This document shows, piece by piece, positions 7,790 through 16,771 of a stretch of 64,000 bases of DNA. This DNA is from Bacteroidia bacterium. GTDB taxonomy: Bacteria; Bacteroidota; Bacteroidia; Bacteroidales; GWA2-32-17. The notes under the pieces are model-generated. The model saw only the letters and a program-made list of their open reading frames with translations, did no database searches and was not told the DNA's origin. Position 1 is the first letter of the stretch; each line of letters starts with the position of its first letter. The stretch is from assembly GCA_016218155.1 (NCBI GenBank), contig JACREQ010000107.1, forward strand, positions 55,596-119,595, in the 5' to 3' direction. A program made the position numbers and the translations under genes.

Positions 7790-10132
7790 TTAAAAAACAA
7801 ATCTTATTGAACCAATTATCATCCTACCAGGACTGGTTTGGGCATCATTGGTTACATATATTTTATTAAAAATATTTTCAATACTTATACTTACTGTCAT
7901 TCTTTTAATAAATTTTTTTTCAAATCGTATATTAAAAGCTGTATAATCTGGATACTTATCGGTTTTTAAATATTCTTCATCAATTACATTTAAATCATTA
8001 ATCCATATTTTACCAACATACTTAAACAAAATAGAAGTATTTACAATTTTATTTTTCCATGTAAAACCTGCACTTATTTTGTGGTTGGGAATATCTGTTA
8101 GATACTTTCCAGCAAGGCTTGAATCAACTTTTGAATTAATAATTTTATGTTCTGTTATCTGTGCATGTGTATAAGCATAATTTGCGAATATTGTTATACT
8201 ATCTTTTATATCATATTTAAATTCAGTCTCTGCACCATAAATTTCGACCTGACCGATGTTTTGCTTTTTTAAAATTGGAGCTAATTTATAACCCATGTTT
8301 ACTGTATCACCTGTGCTAACATAATACATGAAATCTTTTCCAACACTGTAAAAAACAGAACAACTTGCAATTAGTTTTTTGAAAAATGCTTTATCACCTC
8401 CTACTTCATATGTGGTAATTAATTCAGGTTTTAAATCAGGATTTGCAACGCTAAAACCTCCCTTTCGCTTGCCGGTTCTGGTCATCTCGTCAAGTATAGG
8501 AGCTCTGAATCCTTTAGCAATTGAAATATAAGTTCGGTTAGTATTCGTAAATAAATATTGAGCTGAAAACCTTGGACAGATTGCATTCCAGTTTTTTGAA
8601 GGGACTGCTTTATCTTCAAAATTTTTATAAAATTCTATTGAGTATGATGGATAATCAATTGTAAACAAACCATTGTAAAAATGGGCAAAGTCATATCTTG
8701 CACCAACATTAATATTTAATTTCTCATTTAAAAATTTTAATTCGTCCTGCAAGAAAACTGCATAAGTCTGCATATTTCCAGTGTTTCTAATTACATCGGT
8801 TGAAGTAAAATATGTATCTGTTCCATCTACATTTCCTAATTTATAATTAAATCCGGCAGTAATTTCATTTTTATTAAATTTCTTAGTAGAAAGATCAAAT
8901 CCATATCCAACATCTTTCCTTTTTGAATCGGCACCATACAGTTGGTACTCCCCTTCTTTCATGTATTCGTATTGCCTTATATAATTTTCGTAAAGATTAA
9001 AGAAATTAGCATTCCAGTTAATAATGCCTGTGGTACCGGAATATTTTGCAATTCCAGAATACGTGCGGTGTGTTGAAAAAGCTCCTAAATCTTCAAATAC
9101 TTTAACGCCATTTCCGCGAATATCATCAAATAAATTAAACTGAACTTCAACATTGTGATTGTTGTTAATTAAATAACCTGCTTTTGCAGTGGTATTAATT
9201 TCCTTTAAATAAGTAGGAACTAAAATAGTGTCTGCAAAAGTTTTGAATTCTTCTAATTCAGTAATGTATCCATCACTTTTTCTACCAAAGCCACTTAATC
9301 CCCAGTAAAATGAATTTTTGGAGCTAGAATCCTTTGTTGTACCAGACAAACCAATACTTGCTAACATTGTATTGAAAGTACCATACTCAGTCATTACATC
9401 TCCTTGAATAAACTTTTTTGGCTTTTTTGAAGTGATTTCAATAACTCCTCCCATTGCACCACTTCCATATTTAGCAGGACCTGGACCTTTTATAACTTTA
9501 ATTGATTGTATATTGTTTTTATTAATTGCATTCCAATTTACAGAGCCTTCATCAGATTTATTTAATGGTATTCCATCAAGCAATACAAGCGTTCGCGATT
9601 GATCATTTGCAGGCAATCCTCTTAAAGTTACAACAGCTTTACTCGAAAATATTCCAAAAGTATTATTCATATTTACCCCAGGCATATAATCAATTAATTG
9701 CGGAATGTTTTGCACTGGAGCAGATTCAATATTTTTTACAGAAATAGAACTTATTCTGTTTGCTTGCTCAAAAACGTTTACTTCTCTGGTTGCCGTTACA
9801 TTTATTTCCTGAGTTGTAATACTCGTTTTATTTAGCCTAATGTTAATATTTATATTCTGACCATTTTTTACAGTAATGTTTTTCTGAAAATCGAGATATC
9901 CCAAATAACTTATTTTAACTATATAATTACCAATGGGAATATTAGAAAGAGAAAATCTACCGTCCTTTCCAGTGGTTGTACCATAACTGTAACCTTTTAA
10001 TAATATATTTGCATCAGCTAAAGGAATATTCGTTTCATTCTCTATTACAATACCTGTAATAGTTCCTTTTTGATTTACCTGACTAATACAGAATATTGGA
10101 CAAAATAGAAATATGAAAATAAATTTTAGCAT
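7790..10132 (-). CDS. TonB-dependent outer-membrane receptor (copy A)
   Basis: 780 residues: signal peptide, carboxypeptidase-regulatory-like domain (GTITGIVIENETNIPLADAN, residues about 22-105), plug domain near 120-235 (LRGLPANDQSRTLVLLDGIP; GSGAMGGVIEITSKKP), then a 22-strand barrel ending in the aromatic signature IGSIRFVF. It would import a ligand across the outer membrane with TonB energy. It is a paralogue of the receptor at 12232-14550, and each receptor has a paralogous lipoprotein gene just upstream. The neighbours and the shared dyad operator with wtpABC suggest a molybdate/tungstate-related ligand; that is inference. No SusD partner is present, so it is not a polysaccharide-utilisation locus. 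Confidence 0.93.
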   Translation of the reverse strand: MLKFIFIFLFCPIFCISQVNQKGTITGIVIENETNIPLADANILLKGYSYGTTTGKDGRFSLSNIPIGNYIVKISYLGYLDFQKNITVKNGQNININIRLNKTSITTQEINVTATREVNVFEQANRISSISVKNIESAPVQNIPQLIDYMPGVNMNNTFGIFSSKAVVTLRGLPANDQSRTLVLLDGIPLNKSDEGSVNWNAINKNNIQSIKVIKGPGPAKYGSGAMGGVIEITSKKPKKFIQGDVMTEYGTFNTMLASIGLSGTTKDSSSKNSFYWGLSGFGRKSDGYITELEEFKTFADTILVPTYLKEINTTAKAGYLINNNHNVEVQFNLFDDIRGNGVKVFEDLGAFSTHRTYSGIAKYSGTTGIINWNANFFNLYENYIRQYEYMKEGEYQLYGADSKRKDVGYGFDLSTKKFNKNEITAGFNYKLGNVDGTDTYFTSTDVIRNTGNMQTYAVFLQDELKFLNEKLNINVGARYDFAHFYNGLFTIDYPSYSIEFYKNFEDKAVPSKNWNAICPRFSAQYLFTNTNRTYISIAKGFRAPILDEMTRTGKRKGGFSVANPDLKPELITTYEVGGDKAFFKKLIASCSVFYSVGKDFMYYVSTGDTVNMGYKLAPILKKQNIGQVEIYGAETEFKYDIKDSITIFANYAYTHAQITEHKIINSKVDSSLAGKYLTDIPNHKISAGFTWKNKIVNTSILFKYVGKIWINDLNVIDEEYLKTDKYPDYTAFNIRFEKKFIKRMTVSISIENIFNKIYVTNDAQTSPGRMIIGSIRFVF

Positions 10133-10194
10133 TTTAGCTAATTAGTATAATTTAAAATACAAGGAAAATATATCTGATTATATAAATTCAAAAT

Positions 10195-11112
10195 TTATTG
10201 TTGAATTTTTATGGCAACATCAATAAAACCACTATCAACAGCTTCTGCATTATTAATTTTCATTAACCCTTTTTTTCCACCACTTGTAACAAAAGGTATA
10301 ATTTTTCCAGTTGTTGCGAATTTAAATTTCTTTTTTCCCCATATTTCATGATAAGAAACAATAAGCAAACTGTCATTTTGTGCTGCATCAAAAACAGGAG
10401 ATGTCAATGGAGTATATGTACCATTATCAATACTTATATCCCATTTAGTATAGTTTCTTGTTGTCCAGCTAGTGATTACAGGATATAGCGTCTGGGCAGT
10501 TGTACTAAAATTATCCATTTCACCTGATGAAGAAAGTACAGGACCATCTGCAACATTATAATAACATAATACATCTATTTTATTTTGATTAGCAGTAGCC
10601 GAATCCTGAATATAGACCATTCCAGTTGATGGGTTCATGAAATGACCATACATTGTACTATTTTGATAACCAATTTTTACAGAAGGAAAATAATATATTC
10701 CACCATAAGCAGAATTTGGGTCTTTGTATACATCCATCGAGATTTGAGCTGTCATTCTGTTTCTGTCCATTACAGTAAATACCCAAGTGGCTTTGTTTTC
10801 TACATTTTGGTAAAAAAGCTTATCAATATCAAGGCTTAAAGCATTCAAACCAGTATCCATAACCGTAACAACAGTCCCATTTTCGAGTATTTTTTTAATA
10901 GTAAAATTTGTTATATTATCAGATGTACCTCTGGCCTGTACTCCAAAAAAGAGCCTATGTCCTACGGCGACTGTATCATTGTTTTTAGTATACGTTGTTC
11001 CGACTTTAAAATTTATTGCAGGAGGTAAACTTTCTTCATCTTTCTTTTTACATCCACAAATAATATAAATTGATATTACTATGGCTCCTATTATGCTTAA
11101 TGTAGTCTTCAT
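10195..11112 (-). CDS. Lipoprotein of unknown function (copy A), paired with TonB receptor A
   Basis: 305 residues. A lipoprotein signal ends at Cys-21 (IICGC followed by KKKDEE). The mature part is beta-rich, with PPAINFKVGTTY near residue 34, TWVFTVMDRNRM near 109 and a C-terminal KKGLMKINNAEAVDSGFIDV segment. It is clearly homologous to the lipoprotein at 14551-15438: same order of segments including KDPNSxxGxIxYxPS, NDSLxI and the ending A(I/M)KIQ. I do not know this family. It precedes the TonB receptor gene by 62 bp on the same strand, so it is a likely surface or periplasm-facing partner of that receptor. The stop-to-start region upstream contains a terminator, so its transcription probably depends on read-through or an unseen promoter. 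Confidence 0.8.
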   Translation of the reverse strand: MKTTLSIIGAIVISIYIICGCKKKDEESLPPAINFKVGTTYTKNNDTVAVGHRLFFGVQARGTSDNITNFTIKKILENGTVVTVMDTGLNALSLDIDKLFYQNVENKATWVFTVMDRNRMTAQISMDVYKDPNSAYGGIYYFPSVKIGYQNSTMYGHFMNPSTGMVYIQDSATANQNKIDVLCYYNVADGPVLSSSGEMDNFSTTAQTLYPVITSWTTRNYTKWDISIDNGTYTPLTSPVFDAAQNDSLLIVSYHEIWGKKKFKFATTGKIIPFVTSGGKKGLMKINNAEAVDSGFIDVAIKIQQ

Positions 11113-11123
11113 AACCTATATAT

Positions 11124-11156
11124 TAAAAAAAACATGACCTAATAATAAGGTCATGT
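11124..11156 (-). terminator. Terminator/attenuator between the T9SS gene and lipoprotein A
   Basis: On the minus strand ACATGACCT and AGGTCATGT form a perfect 9-bp stem around a 7-nt loop, followed by eight T residues. It lies only 12 bp upstream of the lipoprotein start, so partial read-through would set the ratio of the exported protein to the receptor genes. Confidence 0.85.
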
Positions 11157-11191
11157 CTATGAATATTAAAAATTAAAATATATATTTAACA

Positions 11192-12085
11192 TTATTCAAC
11201 AATTACTTTTGAGGTTTGAATTTCACCATCCAAATTAGTTAGATGAATGATATATAATCCCTTTTCAAAACCAGACAAATTAATTCTATTATCATATGTT
11301 GTTTCAGTTTCAAATACTAATTTTCCGATAGTATTAAAAATTCGAATAAACTTAATATCTGTGGTGTTTTCAATTATAAAATTTCCATTATTCGGATTTG
11401 GATAAATTTGAACTAAATTTTCATTTACATTTGATTCAATTCCTGTAAGTAAAGTACCTGTTACAATAATATTATCAATTTTTGCTATTCCTGTTGCAGC
11501 AACTGTACCTCCATTTATATCGAAATTTGAAGTCATTATCCAGCGAATAGAAATACTACTTGTTTGATTGTTACAAGCTGCTGGAAGGTCTATGCCATTA
11601 ATGACACCAGAAGTCCAATTGTTTGCGCAAACAACAGTTCCTCCGGTAACATCAATCCATGGAGAAGTAGCACCAGTGAGTTTATACTGGACTTTAAAAT
11701 CCCTTGGTCCAGGATTTGATCCACCACTACTTTGTTTTGAATATAGTTTCAAACTTCCATAGTTTGTAGTTTTACATTTCACCATCCAATAAGATGAATC
11801 AACACCATTGTTCCATCCTGTTGATGTTGCTGCACTATCAGGTGCTCCTAATGAACCATTGGTGTAATAAGTTGTAATGGAGTGATAAGAAGGCAAACCA
11901 TAGGTGCCATATTGTGCACTAATATAGCGAGTTGTATTTATTGTTCCAGCGCTAAAATCTACAATAGAATCTGCTGAACCACTTGGAAAAGTCCAACCAA
12001 CAATGGTATCCTGAGCAAATAAGTTTGTTGCCCATAGTGGCAAACATAAAATTAACACTTTTGTAAAAATTCTTTTCATACTCAT
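11192..12085 (-). CDS. T9SS type A sorting-domain protein
   Basis: 297 residues: signal peptide ending near LFAQ, a beta-sandwich-like region (residues about 25-215) with the pattern WTFPSGSAD...STGWNNGVDSSYW...DFKVQYKLTG seen in many secreted Bacteroidota proteins, and a C-terminal sorting domain with VQIYPNPNNGNFIIEN near 225 and the ending SKVIVE. It should be exported by type IX secretion and held on or released from the surface. No catalytic motif is visible. It is the first gene after a dyad operator and has its own strong terminator, so it should be the most abundant product of that set. A role in ligand capture for the TonB receptor is possible but unproven. Start could also be the Met two codons later. 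Confidence 0.85.
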   Translation of the reverse strand: MSMKRIFTKVLILCLPLWATNLFAQDTIVGWTFPSGSADSIVDFSAGTINTTRYISAQYGTYGLPSYHSITTYYTNGSLGAPDSAATSTGWNNGVDSSYWMVKCKTTNYGSLKLYSKQSSGGSNPGPRDFKVQYKLTGATSPWIDVTGGTVVCANNWTSGVINGIDLPAACNNQTSSISIRWIMTSNFDINGGTVAATGIAKIDNIIVTGTLLTGIESNVNENLVQIYPNPNNGNFIIENTTDIKFIRIFNTIGKLVFETETTYDNRINLSGFEKGLYIIHLTNLDGEIQTSKVIVE

Positions 12086-12113
12086 TTTTATTTAGTTATA
12101 CATTGAAAACTTT

Positions 12114-12137
12114 CGTCATGCATAAATATGCATATCG
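12114..12137 (-). promoter_or_regulatory. 24-bp dyad operator candidate, site 2
   Basis: On the minus strand CGATATG-N10-CATGACG. The first arm is invariant among the four sites; the second matches the ideal complement at 5 of 7 positions. Its spacer extends the symmetry: ATGCATA and TATGCAT face each other at 12118-12133. It directly abuts the -7 element. Confidence 0.7.
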
Positions 12138-12145
12138 CAAATATA
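12138..12145 (-). promoter_or_regulatory. -7 promoter element of the T9SS/TonB-A gene set
   Basis: TATATTTG on the minus strand, exact TAnnTTTG, 53 bp before the start codon and touching the dyad operator. Confidence 0.65.
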
Positions 12146-12231
12146 ATAGCATTTATTATTAAAAAAAATGATTTATAATTGATTTATTAATTCTTTAATA
12201 AAGAATTAATTCCGAGATTTAAAAATAAACT

Positions 12232-14550
12232 TTACTTGAATTTAAAAATCATTTCAAGCATAATAAATCTTCCTATTCCAAGAACTCCTTTTTCGTCGAG
12301 AAAGCTATCATTTAATAAATTATCAACCGATAGCGACAATTTATATTTTTCTTTAAAAGTTCTACTAATTTTAACATCAAACAATGAATATGAGCTTGCC
12401 TGCACTGTATTTTCATCATCTGTCCACTGAGGAGCTTTATAATGATATCCCATTGCAAAATTAAAATATTTATTTTTCCACCAAAGCGAAGCATTTGCCT
12501 GATATGGAGCTACCTCCATTAATTCTTTACCTGTTAAATCATTTACTACATATCCTGTAACATTAAACTCTTTTATAATTGAATGATAATATGAGCCATT
12601 TGCTTCAAATAAAATGTTCTTTGTTATATCCCAGTTAAAAGCAAGTTCAGCTCCATAAATTTCTGCTTCTCCAATATTCTGACGTTTAAGAATCGGTTTC
12701 ATTTTTGTTCCAGCAAAAATACTATCACCGGTTCCAACAAAGTACTGAAAATCGGTTCCCAGCGAATAAAATACAGTTGGTTCAATATTAAAATTTTTAG
12801 AAATTTGCCACGACCCGCCTAATTCATAACTATTAATTTTCTCGGGATTTAAATATGGATTTGCAAGTTTTAACCCTTTGGATATATTTCCATTACGGCA
12901 TAAATCATCGAGCATTGGTGGTCGGAAACCTTTTCCTGCAGAAACATACACTCTGATTTTTTCAGAAATTCTATATTGAACAGATAATTTTGGACTAACC
13001 GAATTCCATGAATCTTCTGGTAAATCGCCTACAGTAGAAGCCAAAACTGATGTTGTTGCAGTTGGCTCTTCCATTAAAAACTGACCATGATAAAATTTTA
13101 CAAAATCAGTTCTTATTCCTGCAATAATTTTTAAATGTTCATTAAAAAAACTTGCTTCGTCCTGTAAAAACAAAGCGTAAAAATTCATATTTCCAAGATT
13201 AGAAACTATATCTGTTGATGTATAATATATGTCAGACGCATCAACACTTCCCGATTTAACCTCAACCCCTCCTGTAAAATATTGATGTTTTGTTATTGGT
13301 CTGGAAATATTCAATTGAATTCCGTTATCATTTCTATGGGAAAAAGTACCATATAAAACATATTGTGTTATTGCAAATGGTGGAAGCTTATCAGTTTTTA
13401 AGCTTTCTTTCTGCTGATGAAAATTTTCTCTTTGAAGATAACAATATACATTAACTTTATATTTCCCTAATTGACTGTAGTACGCAAGTTTTGCAAAATG
13501 AGTGGAGAATTTACTGTAACCGCCATCACTATCATAAATCTTAATCCCATCTCCTCTTTTGTCGTCAAAATAGCCATATTCAGCTACAATTTTTGAATTA
13601 GAATTAAACTGATAACCTAACCTTCCCTGAATAACTCCTTCTCTTAAATAAGTTTTAATATCTGTTGAATCTCTTGTACTGTCGGGGTAAAGAATATATC
13701 CGTCACCTTGTCGGTAAAAAGCACTTACACCGCCAAAAAAACCTTTATTTTCCTTTATTTTTGAAAAATTGTAACGTGCACGTGTTCCTACTGTATTGTA
13801 AGTACCGTAAGAAACAGAAACATCTCCGCCATTTAATTTTGAAGGTTCCTTTGTTATAATATTAACCACACCAGACATTCCGTTACTACCATAAAGAGCT
13901 GAAACAGGTCCTTTAATTACTTCTATTTTCTCAACATTTTCAGGATCTATTCTATTCCAGTTTATCGAACCTCCATCTGTTTTATTCATTGGAATTCCAT
14001 CAATTAAAATTAAAGTACGCTGAGCAGAATTTAAACCACGAAGTGTAATACTTGCACTTTTTGAATAAATTCCAGAAAACCTGTCAACATTAACTCCGGT
14101 AAAAGATCGTAAATAATCATCAACTGTATTTCCTGCAAAAACCTCAATTTTTTTCTGATTTATGACTTCAATTCTATTTGGAATATCTTTAATATTTCTT
14201 TCGTTTTTTGTTGCTGTAACAACAACAGCTGGCATTTCGGCACTATATTGATTAAGACTTATTTCAATATTTGTTACTTTGTTATTTAAAATCTGTGTTA
14301 AAATTATTGTATCTGCATATCCTATAAAAGTAACCTGAATACTATATTTTCCTTCAGAGATATTCTTAAAATTAAACTTGCCTTCGTCATCACTACTTGT
14401 TCCTGCTTTTATCTCTTTAATCCATAAATTAGCATTTGTTAGAGGTTGTCGGGTTTTACTATCTGATATACTTCCCGACAAGCTACCCTGAGCTAATCCT
14501 GAAATAACAGCTGCCATAACAAATAATATGGTGAAAATAAAATACCTCAT
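12232..14550 (-). CDS. TonB-dependent outer-membrane receptor (copy B)
   Basis: 772 residues with the same architecture as receptor A: signal peptide ending LAQ, carboxypeptidase-regulatory-like domain (GSLSGSISDSKTRQPLTNAN), plug (LRGLNSAQRTLILIDGIPM; YGSNGMSGVVNIITKEPS) and a barrel ending MIFKFK. Long stretches of the plug and barrel align with receptor A, for example the IYGAE...F segment and the KRQNIGEAEIYG segment (KKQNIGQVEIYG in A), so the two are paralogues. The start codon directly abuts the stop of the lipoprotein gene (TAAATG), giving tight coupling. Probably imports the same or a related ligand as receptor A, perhaps with different specificity. Confidence 0.93.
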   Translation of the reverse strand: MRYFIFTILFVMAAVISGLAQGSLSGSISDSKTRQPLTNANLWIKEIKAGTSSDDEGKFNFKNISEGKYSIQVTFIGYADTIILTQILNNKVTNIEISLNQYSAEMPAVVVTATKNERNIKDIPNRIEVINQKKIEVFAGNTVDDYLRSFTGVNVDRFSGIYSKSASITLRGLNSAQRTLILIDGIPMNKTDGGSINWNRIDPENVEKIEVIKGPVSALYGSNGMSGVVNIITKEPSKLNGGDVSVSYGTYNTVGTRARYNFSKIKENKGFFGGVSAFYRQGDGYILYPDSTRDSTDIKTYLREGVIQGRLGYQFNSNSKIVAEYGYFDDKRGDGIKIYDSDGGYSKFSTHFAKLAYYSQLGKYKVNVYCYLQRENFHQQKESLKTDKLPPFAITQYVLYGTFSHRNDNGIQLNISRPITKHQYFTGGVEVKSGSVDASDIYYTSTDIVSNLGNMNFYALFLQDEASFFNEHLKIIAGIRTDFVKFYHGQFLMEEPTATTSVLASTVGDLPEDSWNSVSPKLSVQYRISEKIRVYVSAGKGFRPPMLDDLCRNGNISKGLKLANPYLNPEKINSYELGGSWQISKNFNIEPTVFYSLGTDFQYFVGTGDSIFAGTKMKPILKRQNIGEAEIYGAELAFNWDITKNILFEANGSYYHSIIKEFNVTGYVVNDLTGKELMEVAPYQANASLWWKNKYFNFAMGYHYKAPQWTDDENTVQASSYSLFDVKISRTFKEKYKLSLSVDNLLNDSFLDEKGVLGIGRFIMLEMIFKFK

Positions 14551-15438
14551 TTATTTTTGAATCTTCATTGCAAATTCTATTTGTCCGCTTTCCTGCCCGT
14601 TAATTGAAATTATTTTAATCAAACCTCGTTTACCTGCCATTGCACCAATTGAAACCTGAAACGGGATAACATAACCGGGTCTTGCCGATTTAAACTTTCT
14701 TTTACCTACAGTTGCACTTGTGTAATTTGAAATAATTAAACTGTCATTATATGCCATATCAAACTCCTGTGGAGAAACAGTAAGTGAATCGAATTTATAT
14801 CTTATTTCATTTCTTGGCAAAGTCCAGTTACTAATATTCGGATAATATGTAGTAACATCGTTATCACTTGGAGAGCCAAAAGTAAAGTCGGTAGGAGGAA
14901 CATTTAATGAAGCATAATAAGTTATAATATATATACTGTTTTGAATAGCATCAGTAGAATCAGAAAAATATATTGACCCGTTTTCAGGATTCAAAAAACT
15001 GCCGATTGAAATTTTATCCTGACAACCCAATATTATTGATGGGTAATAATTTATTTGCCCGAAAACAGAATTTGGATCCTTAGTTAGAGTTATAGTTAAA
15101 CTGGCCTTCTTCCTATTTTTATCCATTATTGTAAAAGTCCACTTTTCCCATGCAGATGCTCCATATGAAATATTTTTAACAAAGTGCAGATCATTAGTAT
15201 ATAATCCCGAATCCAATGCTATTTCTGTTCCGTTTTCTGTAGTTAAAGTTATTGACAGATTTGTAATGGGTGCATCTTCACTTAAACCACTAATTCCTAT
15301 TTTTATTGGTAAACCTACGGCAACTATTCTATCTGCAAAAGTATAACCTGCTTCATTAATAAAAGATATTACAGGAGGATTTTCAGATTTCTTTTTACAT
15401 GAATAAAATGGTATAACAAATAACAATAATAAACACAT
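14551..15438 (-). CDS. Lipoprotein of unknown function (copy B), paired with TonB receptor B
   Basis: 295 residues from the chosen start. The frame is open to 15537, but the dyad operator at 15443-15466 and its -7 element lie inside any longer version. The ATG at 15438 starts exactly on a lipoprotein signal (MCLLLLFVIPFYSC followed by KKK), 4 bp after the operator. Mature part: PPVISFINEAGYTF, WTFTIMDKNRKKASLT, KDPNSVFGQINYYPS, and a C-terminal KRGLIKIISINGQESGQIEF, each with a counterpart in lipoprotein A. Cotranscribed with receptor B. Family unknown; probably an outer-membrane lipoprotein working with the receptor. Confidence 0.8.
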   Translation of the reverse strand: MCLLLLFVIPFYSCKKKSENPPVISFINEAGYTFADRIVAVGLPIKIGISGLSEDAPITNLSITLTTENGTEIALDSGLYTNDLHFVKNISYGASAWEKWTFTIMDKNRKKASLTITLTKDPNSVFGQINYYPSIILGCQDKISIGSFLNPENGSIYFSDSTDAIQNSIYIITYYASLNVPPTDFTFGSPSDNDVTTYYPNISNWTLPRNEIRYKFDSLTVSPQEFDMAYNDSLIISNYTSATVGKRKFKSARPGYVIPFQVSIGAMAGKRGLIKIISINGQESGQIEFAMKIQK

Positions 15439-15442
15439 TATT

Positions 15443-15466
15443 CGATATGGAATTAAATGCATATCG
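15443..15466 (-). promoter_or_regulatory. 24-bp dyad operator candidate, site 3 (perfect arms)
   Basis: CGATATG-N10-CATATCG: a perfect 7-bp inverted repeat with 10-bp spacer. A run reading TATATTTTG on the minus strand (15467-15475) abuts it, a -7-like element one base longer than the consensus. The dyad ends 4 bp before the lipoprotein ATG. Confidence 0.75.
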
Positions 15467-15514
15467 CAAAATATATTTATAAGTTTTTTCAAATTTGGTT
15501 TTAACATTAAGAAA

Positions 15515-16078
15515 TTAGTTCTGAGTTTTATTAGCAAAATATACTAATCCGGCGCCAATTAATCCACCCAACAAACCAAAAATAAAATGTGTAAATAAAG
15601 GATATGCAACACCACCTAAAAGTGATTGGTATGGAAAACCTGTAATTAAAGAGATGCCTGAACGAATTAATGGAATTAACATCCAACAAAAACCTGAAGC
15701 AATAGCAACAATAAACACATTTGACTTAAATAATTTTGAAATACCAAAAATCAAATCCATAAATACACCTAATAATATGTAAACTATTGGCATAAAAGGA
15801 TCATCAAATCCTAAGTTGGCAAACATTAATAAAGAAGCAGAACCAAAGCAGGTTAGACTGGCTCCGAAGCTAAATCTTGAAGCAGCACAAGAGGAAACAA
15901 CTATCATCATAAACAATAATCCGTTCTTGCCTGGCAGGTGCATTGGTATTCTAAGTTTTGCATGAATAAGCATTGCAAGAACTCCCATTAAAAACAAGAA
16001 AAGTATTTCTACAGATGTTGCAGCTATTTTATTGGGAAATACTTTTGATATATTCCTTTGAAGCACATTTCCATTCAT
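15515..16078 (-). CDS. Multispanning inner-membrane protein, possibly ECF S-component-like
   Basis: 187 residues from the ATG at 16078 (a TTG at 16105 would extend it by 9 residues). About five to six hydrophobic helices. The segment with LRIPMHLPGKNGLLFMM near residue 40, followed by a glycine/alanine-rich helix pair and PIVYILLGVFMDLIFGI, recalls the topology of small substrate-capture (S) components of ECF importers, but this is only a resemblance and no family is firmly recognised. The gene overlaps the preceding TiaS-like gene by 50 bp, so the two are translated together and lie downstream of dyad site 4. No EcfA/EcfT genes are nearby. A role in uptake or export linked to the same regulon is inferred. 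Confidence 0.65.
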   Translation of the reverse strand: MNGNVLQRNISKVFPNKIAATSVEILFLFLMGVLAMLIHAKLRIPMHLPGKNGLLFMMIVVSSCAASRFSFGASLTCFGSASLLMFANLGFDDPFMPIVYILLGVFMDLIFGISKLFKSNVFIVAIASGFCWMLIPLIRSGISLITGFPYQSLLGGVAYPLFTHFIFGLLGGLIGAGLVYFANKTQN

Positions 16079-16766
16079 ATTCACTACTATTTTGTTCTTT
16101 CTCAACTATTAGAGTAATCTCATTATTTTTATGAATTGGTCTACACCATTCTGTTACCAATATATTTTCATTTTCGGAAACAAAGATACCATCTTTGTCT
16201 GAAATATTTTCTAGTCCAATTAATGCTTTATAATCAGAAATTTTAAAGATACCCGTTGTTTCCCTCATATTTTTCATCCAAAGTAAGCGTCCGTCGCTTC
16301 CTTCCTTTCTTAAGCCTACAGCAGCCAACGAACCAATAACTCCAATTTTCTCACCCGTAAATCCTTCCAGATATATCTCATTTCTAATTGCAAGCTCATG
16401 AGCTTTCTCTTTTGTAAGAATTTCAATTTTAGCCTTATGTCCCCAATTTATAATTTCCTGATTTACTTTTTCATAAATTGCAATACAAAGACCGGCATCC
16501 GAACCATCTGCCGCTTCTTTAATTAAATACTCTTTTGAAAACGCAATTACATCTTGCAAAGACGATTTTAGTTCACATAATAAACTGGCTGAGCTATTAT
16601 GAGATGTATATGGTATTCTTCTATCAAACAACAATTGATGACGGGTAACAGAAATTAAATCAACCAAACCAGCTTTAGCTAATAAAAGACCCAGTTCACG
16701 GGCTCTGAACCCTGTACCACGACTTTCTAAATTATCAGTATCGTCAATTGCAATTATTATTTTCAT
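16029..16766 (-). CDS. TiaS-N-like (IDDTD motif) protein
   Basis: 245 residues. It opens with IIIAIDDTDNLESRGTGFRA, the nucleotide-binding-like motif of the N-terminal domain of archaeal tRNA(Ile2) agmatinylcytidine synthetase (TiaS). Further on are DGSDAGLCIAIYE near residue 90, EGFTGEKIGVIGSLAAVGLR near 140 and GRLLWMKNMRE. The C-terminal OB-fold and zinc parts of TiaS are missing, so it is a stand-alone bacterial version and should not be assumed to modify tRNA. The start at 16766 is preferred over an upstream one at 16877 because the promoter and dyad (16772-16807) lie inside the longer frame. First gene of a two-gene operon with a membrane protein. Function unknown; its operator links it to the tungstate/molybdate importer. 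Confidence 0.7.
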   Translation of the reverse strand: MKIIIAIDDTDNLESRGTGFRARELGLLLAKAGLVDLISVTRHQLLFDRRIPYTSHNSSASLLCELKSSLQDVIAFSKEYLIKEAADGSDAGLCIAIYEKVNQEIINWGHKAKIEILTKEKAHELAIRNEIYLEGFTGEKIGVIGSLAAVGLRKEGSDGRLLWMKNMRETTGIFKISDYKALIGLENISDKDGIFVSENENILVTEWCRPIHKNNEITLIVEKEQNSSEYEWKCASKEYIKSISQ

Positions 16767-16771
16767 TATAA

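Noticed and set aside
10195..15438. SusCD-type polysaccharide-utilisation loci
   Set aside because: The lipoproteins beside the TonB receptors have no SusD features and no glycosidase or sensor gene is present.
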